Shown here one piece after another: positions 56,601-64,000 of a DNA stretch of 64,000 nt; the stretch's first letter is position 1; every line of letters begins with the position of its first letter. A program made the translations under genes and the position numbers. The notes beneath the pieces are model-generated. The model saw only the letters and a list, made by a program, of their open reading frames with translations. It was not told the DNA's origin and did no database searches. The stretch is from positions 1 through 64,000 of the forward strand of contig JAGVVL010000010.1 in NCBI GenBank assembly GCA_018287875.1, in the 5' to 3' direction. The stretch comes from Nigrospora sphaerica. Its lineage: Eukaryota; Ascomycota; Sordariomycetes; Amphisphaeriales; Apiosporaceae.

Positions 56601-57463
56601 TGCGCTCATCAGGCGGTCGGTTTGCTGCTGCACACTACCTCCCGTCGGGGTTGCCGCCAGTGCATTCGCGATCCTGGCATTGATGTTCATCCACGGGCCG
56701 TTTTTGAATAGCAGTCGCTCCTGGCTGTTCGGGAGGGCCCCGCCACGTCAAAGACCGTTTCGATGGACCGGTGGTCTGACCCATTTTCCGTCTCTAGTGT
56801 CCTGCATTTAATCATTGCGTCCCTTAACTCTCCCGAGGCGAGAACAAGGTCGATTGTCGTGCTGTTCTCCCCGTCGCTCCACGTCTTCGTGCCCCGCGGT
56901 AGCAAGCTTGCAAGGCCGTATTTGTTCATCAGGTCGATCATCGGATCCGTCTCGCCCTGCCGCTCGAGTCGTATCTCGTCTCCTCCCCATAGTTCATCGT
57001 GTCGGTTGAAATCCCCCATAATGACCAGTTCGATGGCCGTGCCGGTGCTACTTTGTACCATCCCAATTGTCCTGCGGAGTTCCTCGCACATATCTCTAAG
57101 TGCCTGAGCATCCGTCACTGGCACGTAGACCGACACCACCAGAATCGTGCGCTCGGCGAGCCGTACGATCGCCGCCGTGAGGTCGGGAGAGTGAATGGGG
57201 ACTTGTTCCGCCTCCGCCTGTTTGTTAATCCAGAGCATGCTCCGGATGGCCCATCGCCCCTCCCTGAATATAGTCGGGACCATTTTGACCCATTCCCGAT
57301 GCCCCATAGGCGTCGTGAGGAGCCGTCCCTGAATCTTCCTCGCGTGCGGTTCTTGTATCACTATAACTGTTGCGCCCCTTATCGTCTCGTCGTTCATTAG
57401 GCTGTCCAGCACTGGTCCTTGTTTCCGTACGTTGTGTTGAATTAATCGAACCGCTTTACTCAT
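53697..57463 (-). pseudogene. LINE ORF2: endonuclease, reverse transcriptase, RNase H
   Basis: ATG 57463 (MSKAVRLIQHNVRKQGPVLD). Endonuclease motifs: VIQEPHARKI, VIMGDFNRHDELWGG, TTIDLVLASG, GSDHRSIE. Reverse transcriptase from about 56150: [83 protein letters not shown] and the catalytic FVDD at about 55415. The frame stops right after it (FVDDFTA-stop-VVDPTA; TGG->TAG). The thumb/connection (YASTVWMHECQYKAARPIHR) and RNase H remains continue to 53697 with a terminal DLCACGQARETVDHFLF zinc motif. Frame changes lie near 56733, 56210, 55688 (missing G) and at several points in RNase H. Confidence 0.85.
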
Positions 57464-57600
57464 GACGGACCGGGTACAGCTTCGGGCAGTTGCGGCTGAA
57501 CGATTCGTGCGGGCCTCCGCACGGGACGCACTTTAATACAGACTCTTCGCAGCGGTCGGAAACCGAAGAATAATTCCTATATGGTGGCGGTAACCGGGCT
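53697..57600 (-). mobile_element. 5'-truncated Tad-like LINE retrotransposon
   Basis: Reading leftward from about 57600: the last ~45 codons of ORF1 with a zinc-knuckle motif (CVPCGGPHESFSRNC), then ORF2 with apurinic-type endonuclease, reverse transcriptase and RNase H. ORF1 and ORF2 overlap in ATGAGTAA: ORF1 ends GAG-TAA and ORF2 starts ATG-AGT. Most of ORF1 and the 5' UTR are missing, as is usual for LINEs. No target duplication or clear 3' tail was found. Confidence 0.9.
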
Positions 57601-58773
57601 AGGGCTTCTGTACCTCACAGAACAGCCGCCTCACTCACCCGAGCCCAACAATAGCTGATCGCGATATTTGTAGTTTTCTTGCGTACCGAATCTGATTCGC
57701 TAGAGAGTGGAGACAATAGTGTAAACTCGAGTACCTTCGAACTCCAGCCCTTTCGGGAGCCACCATTTTTAGTCATGCCTCATGGTGATCCCTGATAGAA
57801 AGACGAATATCTACGCCACAGCTGCTTAAACGGAACTATGGTCGAATGTCTCACCACGCTTCCAATAAAAAATTTAATAACCACGCCGGCGCCGTACAAA
57901 GCAAGAGCGAAGGCCGCGGTGGCACCGAGGCCGTTCGGCTTGGACGACGCGCTCGTAACGGTGGTGAGCTTGCCCTTAAGATACTGGTCTTTCACAGTTT
58001 GGATTATATCAACTATAAGGTTATGAAGATAAGGGGAAGTAGGCCAAGAGGAACAGGAGGACGAGAAGCAGGGTGAGATAAGGGGATGTGCAAGTCGGTA
58101 GTTAGGTTGTTAAGGGATGAGCCGGCGAGAAGATGGACTATAACTGAGTTAGGAGCTTTTGTTTTTCTCCTAATCACTTCGAATTTTCATACAGTCCTTC
58201 AGGCTCACCCAGACGTGCAGCTTCCTCTCATCGTCATTCCAGAAAGCTGTAGAATATAGTGAGAGGTCGAAGTCGTATGGCGCTAGTCCTTAATCAGCAA
58301 TGTGCTTACATGTGGGTAGCATGATGCGGCTTTTAACCCCCTACCTGCCCGGGAGTAGAGAAGGTCTTTACGATATGTGGAGCTGAAAGTTGCTTACTGA
58401 AACCCCCGGTCGCGTAAGCTGAAGGGGGAAGAGGGTGGTAAATTTCACCGCGGGGTACCTATCGTACATACTGAGGATATGGCTTAAAGTGGGCCGGGAG
58501 ATCATTTCCCCTCCTCCTGGAGCTTCGGAGATGGAGATGACCAATTCCGACGAGCTTCATACACATCCCCTACGAGGAAGGGGAGTTGCCGTCATCCGGG
58601 TGGCATAATAGGTAGGGAGGGCCATCGTACGACCATGCCAAGTTATAAGAACACTGCTTGCCTCCAGTCATACAATACTTCACCAACCCATCCTATTGTT
58701 ATCGAAACGTCTCATCTCAATCTTGCCTACACCGCCAGCCACCGAACTCTATCGTGAAACTTTCGACTACAGT
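57601..58773. other. Spacer, no gene supported
   Basis: A 71-codon minus ORF (57780-57995) has a Gly/Ala-rich hydrophobic stretch (LGATAAFALALYGAGVVIKF) but no other support. The last ~150 bases are the leader region of the epimerase gene. Confidence 0.35.
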
Positions 58774-60043
58774 ATGCCTTCAGTACTCGTTCTCGGCGGC
58801 ACGGGATTCCTAGGAGGTATGGCTCTCCCTCCCCTCAACGCAGGTCCTCCTACTCTCTCCCGTTTAAACGTTGCTGATATCCGTTTCCACGTGGCAGCCC
58901 CCACCGTCCGGGCCCTAGCGGCCGCCCATCCGGACTGGCCCATCACGGCGTCGAGCCGGCCCGGGGTGGGTCGGCCGGCGCCAAGGCGCAGCTCGCCAAG
59001 GTCGCCAAGCTGGTCGAGGTGGGCGACTGGGCCGATTTCGAGACCATCAAGCGGCTCAGCGCGGAGCACGACCTCGTCATCAACGCTGGCAACTCCGCCA
59101 CGGCGGACCCGGTGACGGCCGCGGTGGCCGGGCTGCGCGAACGCAAGGCGAGGGACCCGGCCGCCATGGCCACGCTCTTGCATATTAGCGGCGCCGGCAA
59201 CTTCATCGACTACGGGACCTCGGGCCGGTTCAACGAGGCGAGCAGAGTCTGGGATGTGAGTGAGCCGATTCCGAATCTGTCGTTTCCCGCTCGGGGAAAT
59301 CAGGACGTCGATTGCTAACGAGGACCGCCTTGTGTCGCCGTGCAGGATAGCAACGTCGATGATATCAAGCAGATCCACAAAGACATGTTCAATGGCCAGT
59401 CCGACACTGTGTACGTAGACTCTGCCCTGCCTAGGGCCACCTGGTTGTATTTATATGGCTAACAAGAGACCCCCCGGCTACAGCGTCCTCGAGGCGGGCG
59501 CCACAGGTCCTATCGACACCTACATCGTGTGCCCGTCGGTGGTGTACGGCGGCGCCGCCGTCGAGGCCCCGAGCGGCGGGGTGGGCTACGCGCTGCTGAC
59601 GGAGAACGCGCGAGGCCTCGGGTACGTGCCCTACGTGGGGGACGGCTCGGCCGTGGTCAGCACGACGCACGTGCTCGACGTCGTCCGCTTCCTCGTCACG
59701 GTGGCCGAGCAGGCTGCCGCGGCCGCACCCCGGCGGACCGGGCGGTGGCCGCGTACGAGCGCTACTACATGCTCGAGACGCAGCGTCTGCCGTGGAAGGC
59801 CGTCGCCGCCGCGCTCGCCGCTGTGCTCCACCGCGAGGCCCCGGCCCGGTTCCCCTCGGCCGAACCGCGGCCCGTGCCCGAGTTCGGGGACGCCGCCGGC
59901 GGTGCCAAGCCCTCCTGGCGGCCAACATGCTGTTTCGCGGCCCGAGAGCCGAGGCCATGGGCTTCCGAGCCGAGGGGAGGAGCATGTTGGACCAGATGAG
60001 TGATGACCTCCGCGGCTGGGGGAAGAAGGTCGAGTCCAGCTAG
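58774..60043 (+). pseudogene. NAD(P)-binding epimerase/dehydratase-like protein, copy 2
   Basis: ATG 58774: MPSVLVLGGTGFLG, Rossmann loop GGTGFLG. Exon 1 ends at 58816. The intron 58817-58897 (GTATGG...GTGGCAG) leads to TVRALAAAHPDWPITASS. After a shift in the GGGG run near 58970 comes AKAQLAKVAKLVEVGDWADF, then HDLVINAGNS and ATLLHISGAGNFIDYG. A second intron is at 59256-59345. A third lies near 59410-59467 with an uncertain junction at a C6 run. The last exon carries YSVLEAGATGPIDTYIVCPS, VVYGG and GYVPYVGDGSAVVSTTHVLD, ending GWGKKVESS at 60043, with shifts near 59728 and 59912. Same family and order as copy 1 at 45959 but divergent in sequence. Confidence 0.75.
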
Positions 60044-60421
60044 GTTGGGGTCGAACAGATCGTTCCGGAACGAAAATACGGCATGACTCACGCCAAGTCC
60101 ACGGAACGTCACCACACGGGGATTTGAAGCGCCGTAGCAGGGCAGAGATGATCAGCCTGAGGTACATCGCTGTGCCGCGTGCCAGCACACAAGGAATTCC
60201 GGGCTGAGCCAGAAATGTGGCACAGGATGTAGCAGTAGATACCTAGATACAATACGCTGGAAAATGCACCGTCAAAAATACTTGTCTAGAGATAGCTTAT
60301 CTTTACTTTCGATAAGGAAAATGCAGTGATGGTCACATTTCTTGTTTAGTGTCTCCCGTACTAAGCCGTAGTGAGTCGGGCTGGTTCAATTCAGCAAGTT
60401 ATTTGGCTAGGAGAATCGTCC
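60044..60421. other. Convergent 3' flanks
   Basis: Spacer between the plus-strand epimerase and the minus-strand secreted-protein relic. AT-rich around 60240-60360. No gene seen. Confidence 0.4.
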
Positions 60422-60870
60422 TTAACAATCGGCGTCTCGTACAATGACGTTCCAATCGCCGTCCTCAAAGGTTTGAACCGAAACAAAGTCGCTGGCATTT
60501 CCGTATATGCCATGGGTTGACGGACAAGAACCCAGAATGGCACTGGCACTGTTGGCGATCCAACTCCAGCTGTCAAAGTAGTGGGCGGTGGGTGCCTGAA
60601 GGGCAAAAACAGGTCAGCACGTGGATCGGTATTGAGCCATTGTTATACTCACATCATTGCAAATCTAGATGGCCGACTTATAGGAACAACTGACGCGGCC
60701 GCAGTTGCCGGGCCCGGGGCCCTCGGTGAGGCCTCCGCTTAGCCCGCGGAGGTAACTGACTCCGTCTCGAAGTTTCTAGAAGTCGCCCTTCGGAAGGTTG
60801 TTGTAGAGAATGTCGCACGGACAAGTCGCGGGGACAGGTTCATTAGGGATTGTTGTTGGGCGCAATATGG
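60422..60870 (-). pseudogene. Cysteine-containing secreted-protein relic
   Basis: Two exons are visible on the minus strand: about 60653-60870 and 60422-60595, with an intron GTGAGT...CTTCAG (57 bp). The protein reads TCPCDILYNNLPKGDF-stop-KLRDGV, EGPGPGNCGRVSCSYKSAI-stop-ICND, then APTAHYFDSWSWIANSASAI, LGSCPSTHGIYGNAS and VQTFEDGDWNVIVRDADC-stop. Both internal stops are TAG, consistent with TGG->TAG at Trp positions. The Cys spacing and the short length suit a small secreted (effector-like) protein. No signal peptide remains, so the 5' end is missing or beyond another intron. Confidence 0.6.
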
Positions 60871-61568
60871 GGGTGTGTCGGTGGAGAATTAGAGGGGTGG
60901 GCGCGAAATCAGCTAATTAGCCACCCGGTGGCACACTGGGGTCACCACACCAGTTGCTAAGTGCCTTAGGCGGCCTGCCTATGCGAAACGATAGGGAGGA
61001 GCCGAACGTGCATGAATTTGCGGGAAACGCAGGAGGAAACTCCCCCTCCCCCTTCCGTGGCCCCCATCCCCATGCAGCTCGCACCGCCTTCTCTCTTTAG
61101 CCTGTGAGACAACATGTCACATCTCTGGTGAGCTTACCGTCAGCAGTTCCGACAGTCACCAGGAGCGCGGCCAATCAGAGGCCTTGGCTTTGAGGCTGAT
61201 GAAAAAACAGAATGCCAGGACCCCGTAGCGGCTACGGATCTCCATAACCGCGACTGTCAGATTTGTAATGCTTTGTATTATCGTGAGAGAAGGGTAGGGC
61301 ATTTCCACATATATTGTCTCAAGAATCATGTTATGTCAACGTACTTTGACACGGCAAGGGTCTTCACATCTCCAATGCTGACGCATAAACTCGCCTGCTA
61401 GTCCATCTCGTAGGCTAGGGCGTCATCCGCAAGTCCATACAAATAGCACGAGATGATGGAAAGAAGAGGAAAAAGTCATGTGCAAATTGCGAGCTTGATT
61501 TTTCTCCGATGAAGTGCTCATGTTAACGTCATAATGTTAGGTATCCCGCCCGTTAGCACGCACAGGCT
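60871..61568. other. Spacer, no gene recognised
   Basis: About 700 bases of mixed sequence with no ORF of interest. Confidence 0.35.
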
Positions 61569-62347
61569 GGGGGTATGTCATCTACCAGAATCAGCGCACG
61601 CTGCAATGCGACTCGGGACGGCTAGGTCCTTCTGAAGTCTTCGACGCGGAGGCGGAAGGGACCTTAGCAGGCTTGAAGGGCGCGTTCCGGCTCGGCCTGC
61701 AATACTACCCCATACACATCTGCCTCGATAACACCTCAGTAGTGGCCTGCCTCCGGGGCAATCCCGCCGACAGCTCCCAAAAGGCCTTCATCCAGTTCCA
61801 AGCCCTGGCACGGACGGCAAGGGTCATGGTACACTGGGTCCCAGGACACTCCAAGGTACAAGGAAACGAAGAAGCGGACCACCTCGTAAAGCTAAAAACC
61901 GAGATGACACTACCAGGCCCCGAACGGCCTCCGACGATCGCGTATGTAAAACGGACAACGAAGGAAGCCTATAAGACTCTCTTCTAGCGCTGGTGGACTC
62001 CCGAAGGACCTAGATATAAACGCTGGTCAGACCTCGAGGTAGCGGCTACCAAACGCTGCCCAAAGTGGTCCGTAATGCCACGAAGCATCCTACACCGGTT
62101 CCTCGCTGCCAGGTCTAGACACGCCGACTTTAAATGGTACCATAGGAAGTTCAGACACACGGAAGCTAAGGTCCTATACTTATGCAGCCGAAAGAAAACC
62201 CCTGAACACATGACACACTGCCGGAAAACAATTCGGCTTCGACACCTATGGCCCCACTTTGGCACCGATAGACCCCCAGCCACGCAGATGGACTCGACGA
62301 CTTTCTGGAAACACCTACTAAGACGGGGATATGGAATGATGGCTTGA
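61569..62347 (+). pseudogene. LINE RNase H and C-terminal fragment
   Basis: A nearly uninterrupted frame starts inside RNase H: GWGYVIYQNQRTLQCDSGRL, VFDAEAEGTLAGLKGAF (catalytic Glu), IHICLDNTSVVACL (catalytic Asp), MVHWVPGHSKVQGNEEADHL (final His/Asp). A TAG at 61985-61987 interrupts it. The C-terminus continues FKWYHRKFRHTEAKVLYLCS-RKKTPEHMTHC to a stop at 62345. Reverse transcriptase and endonuclease are missing. It is a different subfamily from 14529-15107 but carries the same C-terminal zinc motif type. Confidence 0.85.
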
Positions 62348-62984
62348 AATTTGATCAAGCCAATGCACTTTAAATAGGAACGTTCAACCGTTCGCAGTTA
62401 GCTATGAGATACAGACACACACAACACAATTCAACTTGTTGACCACCATCCTTCATGAATACACACTCCCTTTACTCTTGACTTTGAACCTCACTCTTTA
62501 CCTCCTCACTTGCTGCGACCCTTGATTAAGACCATCCACACGTCCTTGATTGTGGTATCTGATATAAGGGCACGCAATCACTCCGTTCGGATCGACCTTA
62601 CGACCGCGTCTTTCCACCAGACTCCCTTTATCTGGGGTTTGTCTGTTCTACTATTAGTGTCACCGAAAGAGTTCGAGGCCTTTATTCGTATAACGAAGTT
62701 CCAACTAATCTGCCCTAGCCTAGAAAGGCAGCGAGCTGCCAACTTCGGCCTCTAGCCACCGACAACCGGGATAGCACACCTCGAAAGGGGTCTCTACTAC
62801 ACTCCCGTAACCCCTATAAGCACGCTCGTTAAAGTATGAAGCATATCAACCCAATACTCGGCGGCTAGGTATTGGCACGGGGACGGCCCTCGCGGATCAC
62901 CCCCTCTGACACTCTCACCGGACACGACCATAACTGGCGGTGGCAACGGGAACGGCCTATATATAGAACGCCTACCTGGTGCAC
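62348..62984. other. Spacer between LINE fragment and LTR
   Basis: An 81-codon ORF at 62510-62755 is unrecognised. ATATATAG lies near 62960. Confidence 0.35.
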
Positions 62985-63197
62985 TGTTACGGCATGGGTA
63001 CATAGGTACAAGGGCATGGCAACGCATGGACGACTTACCGCTGCCTGGCGGTACGTACCGCCGCTGGCTGGATATATTCCTGCCAAACAGTGACTGAGAG
63101 GAGCTTGTTCCTCTTCTTTTCCTCTTCACCTGTAGTTTTCGCATCTCAATAGAACCCTTGGGTCATCAACAGATTCTTCGTTCCTTGAACCGTGACA
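62985..63197 (+). repeat. LTR-like repeat (213 bp) within a pogo remnant
   Basis: Starts TGTTACGGCATGGGTACATA and ends TTGAACCGTGACA; the ends form an imperfect inverted repeat (TGTTACGG/CCGTGACA). The first ~30 bases match 20159-20189. The last ~65 bases match the reverse complement of 26441-26509. Directly after it, transposase coding sequence begins. No target duplication was found. Confidence 0.55.
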
Positions 63198-63559
63198 CAG
63201 CCTCGCAAAAGGTCGCAAGATAAAGAAAAAGCGTATACGACATGGAGGAGCACTAGCCATTGGAGAGGCACAAAATATTTTAAATCAAAAGGACGCCGAT
63301 ACGCAATTAAGGGAGGAAACACGTGCGAATAGCAGTCGCGTAAGGAGGGCTCAACCTCGCGAACAGCGCTGCGGCACCTGCGGAGAGACCGGTCACAATG
63401 CTCGCACTTGTCAAATGGAAAAAGGTGTCTTTTAAGAGTCGGAACTAATTAGTTTAAATGAATTTAAGGTGTTATGGCGATATAATTGTCTGATTCTAAT
63501 GGAATTATGCTAGAAAGTGTTCCGTTGACCCACATGTTCCACTGACCTGACATGTACGT
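63198..63559 (+). mobile_element. 3' end of a pogo element related to 40255-42110
   Basis: The frame SLAKGRKIKKKRIRHGGALA, IGEAQNILNQKDADTQLREE, ...RCGTCGETGHNARTC and a stop corresponds to the C-terminal coiled coil and zinc knuckle of the pogo transposase at 40353. It ends with a terminal repeat TTCCACTGACCTGACATG-TACGT followed by TA (63560-63561). The 5' part is missing, with the LTR-like repeat at the break. Here GEA is followed by CAA where the other copy has TAA. Confidence 0.8.
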
Positions 63560-63738
63560 TACCTAAGCTAGGGGGTCGATCAAGGGACAGGCCCATCAAA
63601 CCGCCACACGTCTAGCGACAGTTTAAGGTGTTTCTTTTTGCTTCAATACCGAATATATCAACCACCTACGGTTACATTTATTTAAAAGTCATACTATTCA
63701 AATTTTCACATTCTGTTCTTTCGTTTGATATCTATTTT

Positions 63739-64000
63739 ATAGATGAACTGCAGCTGGCTGCCGCTCTCCTCCAAGTCTGCCAAGGAGATTCCATCCGGTC
63801 TGTCGCCAAGCAATACAGAGTCTCCAGACACTACCTCACGTCTCGTTTCGAGTGCAAGCCTCTCAAACGCACTGCTAAAAGGCATCATCAAGCCCTCAGT
63901 GAGGTCCAGGAGCACTGGCTAGTCCAGTGGGTGTTGCTCTAGGCCAGACTTGGCTGGGCTCCTCAGCACAACCGCTTCAAGCTCTTCGCGCAGTCAATTA
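63739..64000 (+). pseudogene. Pogo/Fot-type transposase, 5' part, running off the right edge
   Basis: Homologous to 785-2413: IDELQLAAALLQVCQGDSIR, SVAKQYRVSRHYLTSRFECK, PLKRTAKRHHQALSEVQEHW, WVLL-stop-ARLGWAPQHN. The start Met of the other copy is replaced by Ile (ATG->ATA at 63739-63741). CAA/CAG has become TAG at 63940-63942. Both changes are RIP-type. The rest of the gene lies outside the window. Confidence 0.85.

Noticed and set aside
1..64000. CRISPR arrays, bacterial operons, prophage
   Set aside because: No spaced direct-repeat array. Spliceosomal introns and fungal gene families show this is eukaryotic DNA.

Overview
The window looks like an accessory, transposon-rich (possibly subtelomeric) segment of a filamentous ascomycete genome. 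Pezizomycotina is clear and Sordariomycetes is likely. Support comes from short GT-AG introns of 44-73 bp with CTGAC/CTAAC-type branch sites, fungal-only families (HET domain, fungal STAND/NLR receptors, LysM-hevein-GH18 chitinase, PNS1-type choline transporter-like protein), Fot/pogo, MULE and Tad-type elements, and stop codons of CAA/CAG->TAA/TAG and TGG->TAG type that resemble repeat-induced point mutation (RIP). No tRNA, rRNA or CRISPR was seen.

Layout. 1-4.8 kb: an unidentified ORF at the edge, a decayed pogo transposase, a 203-bp LTR-like repeat and a broken membrane-protein gene. 5.3-13.2 kb: GC-rich single genes, mostly with shifted frames: WW-domain protein, O-methyltransferase, internally deleted P450, acidic tail-anchored protein, small secreted protein, HTH protein. 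14.4-20.2 kb: a LINE RNase H fragment inside 73-bp inverted repeats, an unknown fungal gene, and a truncated LysM-chitinase ending in MULE debris. 20.2-26.3 kb: two ~3.0-kb MULE transposons in opposite orientation, each with its own perfect 9-bp target duplication. 27-39.6 kb: the centrepiece, a membrane protein, a Dabb-domain protein, and two divergently transcribed NLR-type receptor genes: an intact NB-ARC-TPR gene (minus) and a HET-NACHT-ankyrin-ZZ gene (plus, about 2,228 codons) with about 30 nearly identical 99-bp ankyrin units. Their shared upstream region carries a textbook G-quadruplex motif. 39.9-42.1 kb: a second 203-bp LTR-like copy with a 5-bp target duplication, and a complete but dead pogo element. 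43-51.9 kb: ABC-transporter scrap, NAD-epimerase-like gene, PNS1 transporter, repeat-bearing membrane protein. 53.7-57.6 kb: a 5'-truncated Tad-like LINE. 58.8-64 kb: a second epimerase paralog, a dead secreted-protein gene, another LINE fragment, an LTR, the 3' end of a pogo element and the 5' part of another.

Two kinds of damage must be kept apart. In repeats, stops fit RIP-like C->T/G->A change. In many ordinary genes the damage is single-base loss in short homopolymers with otherwise open frames. The NACHT-ankyrin gene needs exactly four such losses to be corrected, PNS1 one and the Dabb gene one, and each then gives an integral codon count. This is either recent inactivation or consensus-sequence error, and it should be resolved before calling these pseudogenes.
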